From IMG/VR virus record IMGVR_UViG_3300009182_000056, positions 1 through 64,000 of that record: DNA of 64,000 bases. One strand, 5' to 3'. The notes below the pieces were generated by a model. It did no database searches. It was given only the letters and a program-made list of their open reading frames with translations, and was not told the DNA's origin. Both the position numbers and the translations under genes were made by a program. Source of the stretch: a virus. This document shows positions 39,281 through 48,373 of the stretch, in pieces (positions within the stretch are counted from its first letter, which is position 1; every line of letters begins with the position of its first letter).

Positions 39281-41599
39281 ATGACGCAAATTACAGTAGT
39301 TAAAAGAAGCGGCGCAAAAGAGCCACTACACATTGACAAGTGGCAGGCACAGGTTGCTAAAGTATGTCAAGGTATTGCTGATGTAAGTCAGTCAATGATT
39401 GAAATCAAAGCACAATTACATTTTTATGATGGTATCACAACAAAAGAAATTGACGGAATTACTTTACGAGCTATTGTAGATCTTATTGATATTGAAAGTA
39501 ATCCAGACATTGGTCATACTAACTATCAATTTGTGGCAGGCAAACAACGATTAAGCATGTTGCGTAAAGATGTATATGGTTCCTACGAACCTCCACATTT
39601 ATACGAAATTGTAAAAAGGAATGTAGCTACTGGCCTTTATACTCCAGAACTTCTTGAATGGTACACAGAAGACGACTGGAACAAGATGAATGATATGCTC
39701 GACCACGAGAAAGACGAAGGATACAGTTATGCAGCTATTGAACAACTTATTGAAAAATATTTGGTACGAAACCGAGCTACAAAAGAAATTTATGAAACTC
39801 CGCAAATTAGATACATTATTGCGGCAGCTACAGTCTTTCATAAAGAAGAGCCGAATAGCGCAAGAATGCGTTACATTAAAGAATATTATACAGCGGCATC
39901 CGATGGTTTGTTTACTCTTGCTACACCTGTCTTGGCTGGGCTTGGCACTCTTACTAAACAGTTTTCTAGTTGTGTGCTTATCCGCAGTGACGACAATCTG
40001 GATAGCATATTTGCTTCTGGAGAGATGATGGCCAAGTATGCCGCTAAAAGAGCCGGCATAGGTTTAGAAATAGGTCGGTTACGACCATTAGGCAGTCCTA
40101 TCCGTGGCGGTGAAGTTATGCATACTGGCATGGTACCTTTCCTTAAAAAATGGTTTGGTGATTTAAGAAGTTGTTCGCAAGGAGGAATTCGCAATGCTTC
40201 TGCTACTGTGTTTTATCCAATTTGGCACTATCAGTTTGACGATCTTATTGTACTCAAGAACAATCAAGGAACTGATGAAACCCGTGTAAGATTTATGGAC
40301 TATGGTGTTGTAATGTCTGCTTTCTTTTGGAGACGTTTTAAGAATAAAGAAAATATTACATTCTTTGATCCTAATGAGGTACCTGACTTATACGAAGCAT
40401 TTTATCAAAATACAGAACTATTCGAAGAGCTGTACGTGAAATATGAAAAGCGTAAGGACTTACGCAAAAAAATAATGAACGCCGAAGATGTATTCAAAGG
40501 CGGCATATTAAAAGAGCGCACTGACACAGGCCGTATCTATCTTGTGTTTATTGACAATGTTCAGAGTCAAGGTCCGTTTGATCCTGAATTCCATACCATT
40601 TACCAGAGTAACCTTTGTTGTGAAATACTTCTTCCTACTAAATCCTTTAAACGTCTGGATGACAGCGATGGTCGTATCGCTCTTTGTACGTTGGGCTCCA
40701 TCAATTGGGGAGCTTTCCGTAATCCAGAAGACATGCGGCGTGCTTGTCGTATACTCCAGCGTAGCCTGTGTAATATTTTGGACTACCAAGATTTTCTTTC
40801 CATTCAGTCACAGTTAAGCAATGATGAAATACAGCCCTTAGGCATTGGCATCACTAACTTAGCCTACTGGCATGCCAAACGTAGTTTGAAGTATGGCGAG
40901 AAAGATGCTCTTGCTGAAGTTAAATCTTGGATGGAACATCAAGCCTACTACTTAACAGAAGCCACAGTGGAACTTGCTAAAGAACGCGGTCCTTGCTTAC
41001 ATTCAGATAAAACACGCTATGGGCAAGGTACATTCCCTTGGGAACTTCGTGCCAAGGCAGTCAACGAGTTAGCTGATTTTACTCCTGAACTCGACTGGGA
41101 AACCCTTCGTGTCAATATGAAAGAGTACGGAGTACGCAATGGGACATTAATGGCTGTAGCCCCAGTAGAATCAAGTAGTGTTGTTATTAATAGTACAAAT
41201 GGAATTGAATTGCCAATGAGTTTAATTACTGTTAAAGAAAGTAAAGCAGGAAGTTTAATTCAAGTAGCGCCCGAGTATAATAAATTAAAGAATAAATATC
41301 AATTGATGTGGGAACAGAAGGATTGCGATGGTTATCTTAAGACTGCCAGTGTATTAGCCGCTTATGTAGACCAGAGTATCTCAACTAACACTTTCTATAA
41401 TCCTGCTCACTTTCCAGATAGAAAAGTACCAACTACATTAATTGCTAAAAATTTAATGTCAGCACATAGGTGGGGATTAAAAACTTTCTACTATAGTTTG
41501 ATCAACAAACAAGGTAGTAAAGGTCAAGACGAAGTAGAAGAAAAATTAGAAGTGATAGATTTTGACGATCAAGAAGATTGTGAAGCTTGTAAATTATAG
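39281..41599 (+). CDS. nrdA: Ribonucleotide reductase class Ia, large subunit
   Basis: 772 residues. An N-terminal ATP-cone (~1-90; TVVKRSGAKEPLHIDKWQ) gives dATP feedback. Catalytic residues are visible: the first redox Cys in FSSCVLIR, N-L-C-C-E (radical Cys and Glu), the second redox Cys in ALCTLGS, and a C-terminal C-E-A-C shuttle. It reduces NDPs to dNDPs with the small subunit encoded at 43929-45029; a glutaredoxin follows. The two subunit genes are separated by 2.3 kb of secreted-protein genes. Confidence 0.97.
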   Translation: MTQITVVKRSGAKEPLHIDKWQAQVAKVCQGIADVSQSMIEIKAQLHFYDGITTKEIDGITLRAIVDLIDIESNPDIGHTNYQFVAGKQRLSMLRKDVYGSYEPPHLYEIVKRNVATGLYTPELLEWYTEDDWNKMNDMLDHEKDEGYSYAAIEQLIEKYLVRNRATKEIYETPQIRYIIAAATVFHKEEPNSARMRYIKEYYTAASDGLFTLATPVLAGLGTLTKQFSSCVLIRSDDNLDSIFASGEMMAKYAAKRAGIGLEIGRLRPLGSPIRGGEVMHTGMVPFLKKWFGDLRSCSQGGIRNASATVFYPIWHYQFDDLIVLKNNQGTDETRVRFMDYGVVMSAFFWRRFKNKENITFFDPNEVPDLYEAFYQNTELFEELYVKYEKRKDLRKKIMNAEDVFKGGILKERTDTGRIYLVFIDNVQSQGPFDPEFHTIYQSNLCCEILLPTKSFKRLDDSDGRIALCTLGSINWGAFRNPEDMRRACRILQRSLCNILDYQDFLSIQSQLSNDEIQPLGIGITNLAYWHAKRSLKYGEKDALAEVKSWMEHQAYYLTEATVELAKERGPCLHSDKTRYGQGTFPWELRAKAVNELADFTPELDWETLRVNMKEYGVRNGTLMAVAPVESSSVVINSTNGIELPMSLITVKESKAGSLIQVAPEYNKLKNKYQLMWEQKDCDGYLKTASVLAAYVDQSISTNTFYNPAHFPDRKVPTTLIAKNLMSAHRWGLKTFYYSLINKQGSKGQDEVEEKLEVIDFDDQEDCEACKL

Positions 41600-41608
41600 A
41601 AAGAAAAA

Positions 41609-42220
41609 ATGAAAAAAATATTATTAGTATTAGTTGGGGTAGTAGTATTGGCGCTAGCAGCATACGCCTTATATACAAAATTTAGTATTTCCGATAAAGC
41701 ACAATCAAAGTCTACATCTGGATTAACAGTATGTGATGGTAAGTATGCCCTATGCGCCGCATCAACTTGTAAGGTTACAGGCAAGATGATTACTGGTAAT
41801 AATGGCACTCCTTATCCCGAGGTAGAATGTCGTTGCCCTATTCTCGAAGGTCGTGCTATTGCTGATACCAAAGCTGGTAACATGGCAGGTAGTTGTACGC
41901 CAACAGATAGTCAACATGTATGGAGTTTATTTGCTCCTAAGTTATACTATCCACAGGAAGCTAGTAACTTTAGTAACAAGCCAAAAGACATGAAAGCCAC
42001 AGTTCAAAAATGTGATGCAAGTTTGAATCTAGGTGACAAAGCCAGTAACTGTTTCAGTTGGAATTGTAAGATCGGTGCCGATGGTATAGCTATATGTTCA
42101 TGCCCTACAGGACAAGTGGCCGCCGCTACTACATTCTTAACCGAAGCTGGGCAAGGTAATCCAGATGCTTGTAGTCAGTACCCTGTAAGTTTACCGATAC
42201 AAAACCCACCAGGTAATTAA
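41609..42220 (+). CDS. Exported Cys-rich protein, unknown
   Basis: 203 residues. The N-terminal hydrophobic helix (KKILLVLVGVVVLALAAYALY) acts as a signal anchor. The exported part has about a dozen Cys in C-x-C and spaced pairs (LTVCDGKYALCAASTCK; EVECRCPIL; CFSWNCK; ICSCPTGQ), fitting disulphides in the periplasm. No family is recognised. It starts the three-gene secreted insert between nrdA and nrdB. Confidence 0.6.
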   Translation: MKKILLVLVGVVVLALAAYALYTKFSISDKAQSKSTSGLTVCDGKYALCAASTCKVTGKMITGNNGTPYPEVECRCPILEGRAIADTKAGNMAGSCTPTDSQHVWSLFAPKLYYPQEASNFSNKPKDMKATVQKCDASLNLGDKASNCFSWNCKIGADGIAICSCPTGQVAAATTFLTEAGQGNPDACSQYPVSLPIQNPPGN

Positions 42221-42231
42221 AGGAAAATAAA

Positions 42232-42597
42232 ATGAAATTCAAATTACTTATTGTGCTGGCTTTTTTAATCCCAGCATTTGGATTTGCACAGTCTACACAA
42301 AACAACGGTAAGGCCGCTGTAAAAGATAATGGCAATACTAGCCTCCGGGGCTCGTATGGCAATACTGATCTACAAGGTTCGTATGGCAATACTGATATCA
42401 AAGGATCCTATGGTAATACTGATCTACAAGGATCATACGGTAATACCGATATCAAGGGCTCGTATGGTAACACCAATCTACAAGGCTCGTACGGTAATAC
42501 CAGTAATACTGTCAGCATTGGCGGTAATGGAAACAACGGCAACGCACCAACAAAAATAATAATCAATCTTACCATAGAGATGCCGACCGCAAAATAA
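42232..42597 (+). CDS. Secreted tandem-repeat protein (GSYGNT repeats)
   Basis: 121 residues. A signal peptide (KFKLLIVLAFLIPAFGFA) is followed by about six copies of a 9-residue repeat, GSYGNTD(L/I)(Q/K), and an Asn/Gly-rich end. The short, regular polar repeat suggests a beta-solenoid or amyloid-like extracellular fibre (inference). It shares an identical 20-nt translation-start region with the next gene. Confidence 0.7.
   Translation: MKFKLLIVLAFLIPAFGFAQSTQNNGKAAVKDNGNTSLRGSYGNTDLQGSYGNTDIKGSYGNTDLQGSYGNTDIKGSYGNTNLQGSYGNTSNTVSIGGNGNNGNAPTKIIINLTIEMPTAK
42349..42501 (+). repeat. 27-bp tandem coding repeats (six copies, last partial)
   Basis: Units start at 42349, 42376, 42403, 42430, 42457 and 42484. 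D-L-Q and D-I-K endings alternate over most of the array, giving a 54-bp super-period, so the array probably grew by duplication of a two-unit block. Third-position differences show that the repeats are not brand new. Confidence 0.9.
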
Positions 42598-42614
42598 AAT
42601 TAAAGGAAAATAAA

Positions 42615-43694
42615 ATGATTAAAAATATATTAGCAGTAATGATACTCGGTATCACAGTAATAAGTGGTGCTCGAGCAGAAGATGCGCCAACAACTTTGTT
42701 AAGCTCGGGGACCATAAGCCCTTATCAAGCTCATCGTAACGGACTATTCATGGCAGCAGATTTTCTTGCGGCAGTTCCCGGCAATACACGATTTGAACTA
42801 AGCACCCAACCGTGGATGGATACTTCAAACAACACCGTTGTTATCGCAAAGATGCCATTTGTAAGCGGTACCAAATATGCTAAAGATTACGCAAAAGAAG
42901 GTAGTGTGTTTGCTATTACCGAAGATAGTCGGTATCGTTATTTTGTAGGTAATGGATTACCCAACACCGCAATGGGCGACTTTCCTGTACAACCTGGCAC
43001 TCCTGCCTACAAGTTTTATCAAGAAGCTCCAGGCGGACATGATTTTAGAACAGGTATTCCTGGTCATGATTATTCAAGTGCCGCGGCAATTGGTATCAGC
43101 CCTTATGAGTTGAATATTCAACTACCTAAAATTCCCAAGCTAAGTGCTACGCCTAATCCCATAGCCGCATTGCCAATTGGCGTTACACTTACTGGCACAG
43201 TATGGCACGCTGAGATTGCCAACGCCAGTGCCACAGCATGGTATCCACCTGCTTCAATCTTGCCAATTGACCAATGCTGGGGACATCCTTATGCTCAACA
43301 ATATCACTTACATGGTTATAGCTGGAAGTGTTTTCCCAACCAAGGAACCGAAGGCCACTCACCCTTGTTTGGCTATGCTCTAGACGGATTTGGTGTCTAT
43401 GGTCCCAGAGGCGATGACAGCAAAATGGTTACCAATGCTCAACTGGACGAATGTCATGGACACACCCATCCAGTACAGTGGGATGGCAAGATGCAGAATA
43501 TCTATCACTATCACTTGAACCGTGAATTTCCATATGCCATTGGTTGTTTTAGAGGCGAAGTCAACTATGATCAAGCCCTGGGGTCGGCCGACATGAACGC
43601 ACACAAAAAACCTCATGGAGTACCAAGCAAGAATGGACACGAGAATCACGGGCCAAAAGGTATTATTGCGATTCCGATTGGATCATTCCAATGA
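42615..43694 (+). CDS. Secreted YHYH-domain protein
   Basis: 359 residues. A signal peptide (KNILAVMILGITVISGARA) precedes a domain with the YHYH-family hallmark: HSPLFGYALDGFGVYGP, LDECHGHTHPVQWDG and IYHYHLNREFPYAIGCFRG, rich in His and Cys and likely metal-binding. YHYH proteins are exported proteins of bacteria with no settled function. This is a cellular-type gene not expected in a phage core. It overlaps the next gene by 4 nt. Confidence 0.82.
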   Translation: MIKNILAVMILGITVISGARAEDAPTTLLSSGTISPYQAHRNGLFMAADFLAAVPGNTRFELSTQPWMDTSNNTVVIAKMPFVSGTKYAKDYAKEGSVFAITEDSRYRYFVGNGLPNTAMGDFPVQPGTPAYKFYQEAPGGHDFRTGIPGHDYSSAAAIGISPYELNIQLPKIPKLSATPNPIAALPIGVTLTGTVWHAEIANASATAWYPPASILPIDQCWGHPYAQQYHLHGYSWKCFPNQGTEGHSPLFGYALDGFGVYGPRGDDSKMVTNAQLDECHGHTHPVQWDGKMQNIYHYHLNREFPYAIGCFRGEVNYDQALGSADMNAHKKPHGVPSKNGHENHGPKGIIAIPIGSFQ

Positions 43695-43960
43695 AAATAT
43701 CCTCAAAGGAAGATATAACTGATATAGAATTTGTTACCAACGAAGGACAGGTTCTTAAAAGTTTAGATCAACATTTAAGAGAGTGGTTGATAATAAGAAA
43801 TCTTAATCCAGATTTTTATATTGAAGACGAAGCAAAAGAAATAATACTAGCCTCATTACAAGATGAGAATTTTGAGTCAGCGTATATTGACGAAGAAGAA
43901 GGATTAGTAATAGAATTTAAAGAAGACGATGAGCCAACAACAATACAACCTAACAACTAA
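43691..43960 (+). CDS. Small acidic hypothetical protein
   Basis: 89 residues, helical and acidic (SLDQHLREWLIIRNLNPD; YIEDEAKEIILASLQDENF). It overlaps the YHYH gene by 4 nt and the nrdB start by 32 nt, so it is translationally linked to both. Confidence 0.5.
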   Translation: MKISSKEDITDIEFVTNEGQVLKSLDQHLREWLIIRNLNPDFYIEDEAKEIILASLQDENFESAYIDEEEGLVIEFKEDDEPTTIQPNN

Positions 43961-45029
43961 AACAGATTATCTTAATCGTAAGATGTTCTTGGACCCAGCA
44001 GGGCCTGTAACTATCCAACGATTTGAAGAAGTCAAATACAATAAAATTGTAAAATTTGAACAAGAAGCCCGCGGATTCTTTTGGGTGCCCGAGGAAATTT
44101 CGCTAACCAAAGATGCTAACGATTTTAAAGAATCTAGTGATACGGTACGACATATCTTTACCAGTAATTTGCTTAGACAAACTGCTCTTGATAGTTTACA
44201 AGGTCGCGGTCCAACACAGGTATTTACACCTGTAGTGTCTATACCCGAACTAGAAGCACTAATGTATAACTGGGGATTCTTTGAAACAAATATACACAGT
44301 CGTAGTTATAGCCATATTATACGCAACATCTATAATGTACCTAAAGACATTTTTAATACTATCCATGATACACAAGAAATTGTTGGTATGGCTTCTTCAA
44401 TTGGAAAATATTATGATAGATTACATATGACCAATTGTCGAAAAGAATTATTAGGAAAGGTTGATGAGCAAGAACATATCAATGCTATTTGGCTAGCACT
44501 CAATGCCAGTTATGGATTAGAAGCTTTCCGCTTTATGGTATCATTTGCTACAAGTTTAGCCATGGTTGAGAATCGCATCTTTATTGGTAACGGCAATATT
44601 ATTAGTTTAATTTTACAGGATGAAATACTACATAAGGATTGGACAGCTTGGCTAATCAATCAAGTAGTCAAAGAGGATCCTCGATTTGCACAAGCTAAAG
44701 TAGAGTGTGAGCAAGAAGTATATGCTATGTACTTAGATGTCATACGGGAAGAAAAACAATGGGCTGATTATCTATTTCAAAAAGGCCCAGTGATTGGTCT
44801 TAATGCGGCAATACTTAAAGATTTTGTTGACTACACAGCCGTTGGTGCTCTTAAAGAAATTGGTATTAAATATCAGTCTCCTGCTCCTAAGACAACGCCT
44901 ATTCCATGGTTTAATAAACATGTCAATGTAAGTAATAAACAAACAGCACTCCAAGAATCAGAATCGACTAACTATGTTATTGGTGTGATGAGTGATGTGC
45001 TGGATTACGACCAGTTACCAAATTTATAA
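43929..45029 (+). CDS. nrdB: Ribonucleotide reductase class Ia, small subunit
   Basis: 366 residues (E. coli: 376). The di-iron and radical site is intact: FFETNIHSRSYSHIIRNI carries the Glu, His and the radical Tyr at E. coli spacing, and DEILH supplies a later ligand. The C-terminus (YVIGVMSDVLDYDQLPNL) is the peptide that docks to NrdA. The start is the ATG at 43929, which gives an N-terminus like E. coli NrdB. A phage-encoded IscU/IscA pair nearby is not required for this Fe-O enzyme. Confidence 0.96.
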   Translation: MSQQQYNLTTKTDYLNRKMFLDPAGPVTIQRFEEVKYNKIVKFEQEARGFFWVPEEISLTKDANDFKESSDTVRHIFTSNLLRQTALDSLQGRGPTQVFTPVVSIPELEALMYNWGFFETNIHSRSYSHIIRNIYNVPKDIFNTIHDTQEIVGMASSIGKYYDRLHMTNCRKELLGKVDEQEHINAIWLALNASYGLEAFRFMVSFATSLAMVENRIFIGNGNIISLILQDEILHKDWTAWLINQVVKEDPRFAQAKVECEQEVYAMYLDVIREEKQWADYLFQKGPVIGLNAAILKDFVDYTAVGALKEIGIKYQSPAPKTTPIPWFNKHVNVSNKQTALQESESTNYVIGVMSDVLDYDQLPNL

Positions 45030-45045
45030 TAATAAGGAGAATAAT

Positions 45046-45270
45046 ATGAAAGCCATTGTATGGTCAAAAAACGCCTGCCCTTTTTGCGTTCAAGCAAAAG
45101 CATTACTAGAATCAAAAGGTATTGAATTCGAAGAACGCAATGTTCAAGAAGATTGGACAAAAGAGCAGTTGTTAGAAGCGGTTCCTGCCGCAAGAACTTT
45201 ACCACAGATCTTCTTGGACGATAACTATATTGGCGGGTTTACAGAACTTCGCAAACATTTCCAAGGATAA
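45046..45270 (+). CDS. Glutaredoxin
   Basis: 74 residues from ATG 45046, preceded by AAGGAG (an upstream in-frame start lies inside nrdB). CPFC at 11-14 is the redox site; TLPQIFLDDNYIGGFTEL gives the cis-Pro and glutathione-binding Gly-Gly. It supplies electrons to the ribonucleotide reductase encoded directly upstream. Confidence 0.93.
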   Translation: MKAIVWSKNACPFCVQAKALLESKGIEFEERNVQEDWTKEQLLEAVPAARTLPQIFLDDNYIGGFTELRKHFQG

Positions 45271-45271
45271 T

Positions 45272-45574
45272 ATGATAGTAGAAAAAGACAAGGTTTACAC
45301 ATTTAAATTAACTAACGCAGATGAAATCGTTGCCAAAGTAGTAGATATCACGGACGATACCTATGTAGTTTCACAGCCTTTAAGTGCTGTGCCTACAGAA
45401 AAAGGTATCCAATTAATATATACTGTGTTTACAGGCGATCCTAAGGAAAATGCTACTATAAATAAAACAGCAGTAGCAATGATTTGTTCAACTCGTGAAG
45501 AAGTTGGCGATCATTATCTCGAAGCTACAACAGGTCTCAAGCCAGTCCGCAAGCCTTCGATCATAATGGGATAA
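45272..45574 (+). CDS. Small Sm-fold-like conserved protein
   Basis: 100 residues from ATG 45272, 1 nt after the glutaredoxin stop. The first half (VYTFKLTNADEIVAKVVDI, TDDTYVVSQPLSAV) has the strand pattern of Sm/LSm-like beta barrels and resembles a widespread phage family. RNA binding is possible but the fold call is by pattern only. It lies 1 nt before the PAAR gene. Confidence 0.55.
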   Translation: MIVEKDKVYTFKLTNADEIVAKVVDITDDTYVVSQPLSAVPTEKGIQLIYTVFTGDPKENATINKTAVAMICSTREEVGDHYLEATTGLKPVRKPSIIMG

Positions 45575-45575
45575 A

Positions 45576-45857
45576 ATGGGCAGACAAATAGTTCGTGTGG
45601 GCGATATAAATAGTGGCGGCGGAAAAGTAATATCCGGCGACTCTACTGTACGACTGAACGGGCTAGACGTTGCTGTAGAAGGATCGCCAGTAACTCCGCA
45701 TCCGCACCCTAAAGGTGCTGTCCAGCACGACCATGCTCATTGTGTGGCCTCCGAACAAACTATTACAGTCCAAGGTAAACGAATAATATTTGTAGGAGAT
45801 GTTGACACATGTGGTCATAGCCGCATTCAAGGCAGTCCTAATGTAGGAGGAAGTTAA
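45576..45857 (+). CDS. PAAR-domain baseplate spike tip (T4 gp5.4-like)
   Basis: 93 residues. Repeated PAAR features: RVGDINSGGGKVISGD, LNGLDVAVEGSPVTPHPH, QGKRIIFVGDVDTCGH. The conserved His and Cys side chains coordinate the metal that sharpens the cone. It caps the central spike of the contractile tail. The two following genes, overlapping each other by 4 nt, are probably baseplate proteins. Confidence 0.92.
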   Translation: MGRQIVRVGDINSGGGKVISGDSTVRLNGLDVAVEGSPVTPHPHPKGAVQHDHAHCVASEQTITVQGKRIIFVGDVDTCGHSRIQGSPNVGGS

Positions 45858-45858
45858 T

Positions 45859-46827
45859 ATGGCCAGCGTCCTAACTCCCTTTCAAATTACGGCCACTGCT
45901 AATTTATTGTACAATCAAGGATTGAGTGTTAATGCTGTATTTGTATCAAATATAGAAACCTACGAAAATCTTCCATATGTATCGGCATTAAAACAAGCTA
46001 TAACAACTTCTACAACAGCAAATTTATCAGCAAATACATTAAGTCAATTATACACGCTTGGCACAAATACTTGCCCAGCACTTAGCGATAGCATTCCGTC
46101 AACTAGCACAACACAGCCTGCTAATACATTGTTTACAACTTTATTATCGCAAACAGCCAATTCGTACATTTCATCTAACACAGGAAAAGATGTCACAGTA
46201 TTTTGTCAAGGATTTAGTGCGCTTTCTGGATATAATGGCGTAACAAATAATTTTATTAATTCAGCTGTCAACAGTCAGACATATTTGGGCGGTATTTTTC
46301 CAGGCAACAATAGTTTAGTGTCGGGTGGTATTACAGATGTCAATACCTGCACTGCTCTGTGGGGTAGCGATTTAAAAGCATTAGGTGGCCTAATTAATTT
46401 AAGTAATTTGGCTGAACTTGGAACACCACTGGCACTTATTAAACAACTAGCATCTATTGGTGGTATTACACCTGATTTATCAATAGCATTTGCTAATGCG
46501 GGTGTTAATCAAGATACTGTAGTGAAATTTATTTCTGCTAACCTAACAGCAACAGATGTTGATCAAAAAGCAATGTATAATGCTATGACTCAAATTACTG
46601 GAACAGTATTAACTCAGGTATTAACATTATTAGGAGTTACAACTCCTAATATTAACACCATGGCCGATTTATTAAATCCATATAAAATATTTCCTAATAG
46701 TTTTCAATCATTAACAGTGACAGGCGTGAACGGAGTAACTCAAAATATCTATATTGATTCTGCTGGAACAGTTAATTCTACTGTAAAACAATTTTTGCCT
46801 AAAGTGGCACTAAACACATTATCATGA
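45859..46827 (+). CDS. Probable baseplate/virion structural protein
   Basis: 322 residues, Thr/Asn/Ser/Leu-rich, without Cys-rich or catalytic motifs. The C-terminal DLLNPYKIFPNSFQSLTV segment resembles structural proteins of marine T4-like phages as I recall them. It starts 1 nt after the PAAR gene, so a role near the spike is likely. Confidence 0.6.
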   Translation: MASVLTPFQITATANLLYNQGLSVNAVFVSNIETYENLPYVSALKQAITTSTTANLSANTLSQLYTLGTNTCPALSDSIPSTSTTQPANTLFTTLLSQTANSYISSNTGKDVTVFCQGFSALSGYNGVTNNFINSAVNSQTYLGGIFPGNNSLVSGGITDVNTCTALWGSDLKALGGLINLSNLAELGTPLALIKQLASIGGITPDLSIAFANAGVNQDTVVKFISANLTATDVDQKAMYNAMTQITGTVLTQVLTLLGVTTPNINTMADLLNPYKIFPNSFQSLTVTGVNGVTQNIYIDSAGTVNSTVKQFLPKVALNTLS

Positions 46828-47777
46828 CAGCCTTAGATAGATTAAGCCAAATTATTCCCCCAGATATAGCCTTAGCTAATAAAGCACTATCTGTATCTAT
46901 GTTACAGATTACTGGCATAGCATCTATGAAACTTCCAGCGTTTGCTAATACAGTATCTAATGTTCAAACAACATATGGATTACCGTTAATTACCAATGCT
47001 ACTTCAGCAGTACCACCTAATTCAGCTAATGCTATTATTAATAAACTTGGTGTTGGCACTAGTAACAATGGTACTATTACTATTGCTGATGCCATGGGAA
47101 CAATAGCTGGTGTTGTGTCAGCCAATGCTCTAGCTAACACCATTGAAATTACAAGCACTATGAATTTAAGTAATTTAGCTAATATCTATATCAATATGAC
47201 TGCCACAGCCAATGGAAGTTATGGAGATATTACTTCGGGGCCTATTGTTATTCCGTCCGGCCCTGCTAACGGCACGTATGACAATCTCAATGCCGCATTT
47301 AATGGACAAGAAATTTCAGGTAACATAGGCGGTATTGGACTTATTCCAGCAACAACATCAAATGTTATCCCAACTATTGTATCCACTTATCCAAGCCAAA
47401 CAGCTAATTTAAATTCTAATTGGTCTAATATGGCCGCACAAATAAATCTTGAAAAATCAATACAAGCAAGTGCCGATATTGTTTTTGCAAATTTAATGCC
47501 AAATAGTACATCGTCGATTTATAGTTTTGTATTCTCACTACCAACATACGGCCAAGATACGACTGTTGGTGGTACCTCTCAATTTCTTGAAGCAGTAGCA
47601 GATAAAACTACTATTGGTGGAGAAGCAATTATTGCCACACTAAGACAAGGGCAGTCTAACATCAGTTCATCGGCGATTAAGCCAAGTATAAATGTACCAG
47701 CCAATCCAAATCCACCCCCTGCCCAAGCAACTTTGTTACCGGCACAACCCCCATATCCGCCACCAACTACAACATAG
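46824..47777 (+). CDS. Probable baseplate/virion structural protein
   Basis: 317 residues, Ala/Asn/Thr-rich. It overlaps the preceding gene by 4 nt. Helical segments (ALANKALSVSMLQITGIASMK) and a Pro-rich C-terminus (PANPNPPPAQATLLPAQPPY) are seen. Probably the partner of the preceding protein in the baseplate; no family is recognised. Confidence 0.6.
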   Translation: MTALDRLSQIIPPDIALANKALSVSMLQITGIASMKLPAFANTVSNVQTTYGLPLITNATSAVPPNSANAIINKLGVGTSNNGTITIADAMGTIAGVVSANALANTIEITSTMNLSNLANIYINMTATANGSYGDITSGPIVIPSGPANGTYDNLNAAFNGQEISGNIGGIGLIPATTSNVIPTIVSTYPSQTANLNSNWSNMAAQINLEKSIQASADIVFANLMPNSTSSIYSFVFSLPTYGQDTTVGGTSQFLEAVADKTTIGGEAIIATLRQGQSNISSSAIKPSINVPANPNPPPAQATLLPAQPPYPPPTTT

Positions 47778-47810
47778 AAAAACTTTGTTGTGAAAATACA
47801 ACATCAATAG

Positions 47811-47839
47811 TTGACGAAAAATTTGAATGATCATACAAT
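47811..47839 (+). promoter_or_regulatory. Sigma70-type promoter for the endolysin, leaderless
   Basis: TTGACG (47811-47816), 17-nt spacer, TACAAT (47834-47839). The endolysin ATG lies 7 nt after the -10 box at the predicted +1. Confidence 0.8.
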
Positions 47840-47845
47840 GTATGA

Positions 47846-48373
47846 ATGTCAAATAAAACTCTAACTATCATAGCTTGCATACTTCTTGGGTTAATCCTAC
47901 TTCGAGCTGAAATACGCATGGATAAGATAGAAGACAAATTAGACGATGTAATTCAAACTAAGTTCGTAGTTAAACATACACCTAAAGATGTTGAATGTTT
48001 AACAAAAAATATTTACTACGAAGCTGGAGTAGAAAATCGTACTGGCAAATATGCCGTAGCTCATGTAACCCTTAATCGTGTAAAATCTGGATACTGGGGC
48101 AATGATGTATGTAAAGTAGTCTACGCTAAAAAACAATTTAGTTGGACTCTAAAAGCTAAATTGCCTACACCAAATAAAGATGTATGGGAAGAATCTAAAG
48201 CTATTGCTATAGAAGTTTTAAAAGGTGCCAGAGTTCGAGGCGTAGCCAACAGTTTATATTATCACGCAGATTATATCAAACAACCCTATTGGGTTGACAC
48301 TACCGAATATGTTCTAACCATTGGTCGACATTTATTTTATAACCGTGCTAAAAACTCAGGAGTTTATATATGA
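47846..48373 (+). CDS. Cell-wall hydrolase (SleB/Hydrolase_2) with N-terminal membrane segment: endolysin
   Basis: 175 residues. Residues 5-20 (TLTIIACILLGLILLR) form a membrane or signal-anchor-release segment. The SleB core has ECLTKNIYYEAGVENRTG with the catalytic-type Glu, VAHVTLNRVKSG, QFSWTL and YHADYIKQPYW ... GRHLFYNR. It would cleave peptidoglycan at lysis; the anchor allows export without a classical holin. Unusually it is read from a consensus early-type promoter and predicted to be leaderless. Confidence 0.82.
   Translation: MSNKTLTIIACILLGLILLRAEIRMDKIEDKLDDVIQTKFVVKHTPKDVECLTKNIYYEAGVENRTGKYAVAHVTLNRVKSGYWGNDVCKVVYAKKQFSWTLKAKLPTPNKDVWEESKAIAIEVLKGARVRGVANSLYYHADYIKQPYWVDTTEYVLTIGRHLFYNRAKNSGVYI

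Noticed and set aside
42349-42501. CRISPR array
   Set aside because: Repeats are contiguous, without spacers, and in frame with a secreted protein.
42329-42559. Alternative-frame ORF across the 27-bp repeats
   Set aside because: Any repeat with a length divisible by three stays open in several frames; only the chosen frame has a signal peptide and ribosome site.
44992-45045. Upstream in-frame start for glutaredoxin
   Set aside because: It lies within nrdB; AAGGAG and the natural N-terminus MKAIVWSK point to 45046.
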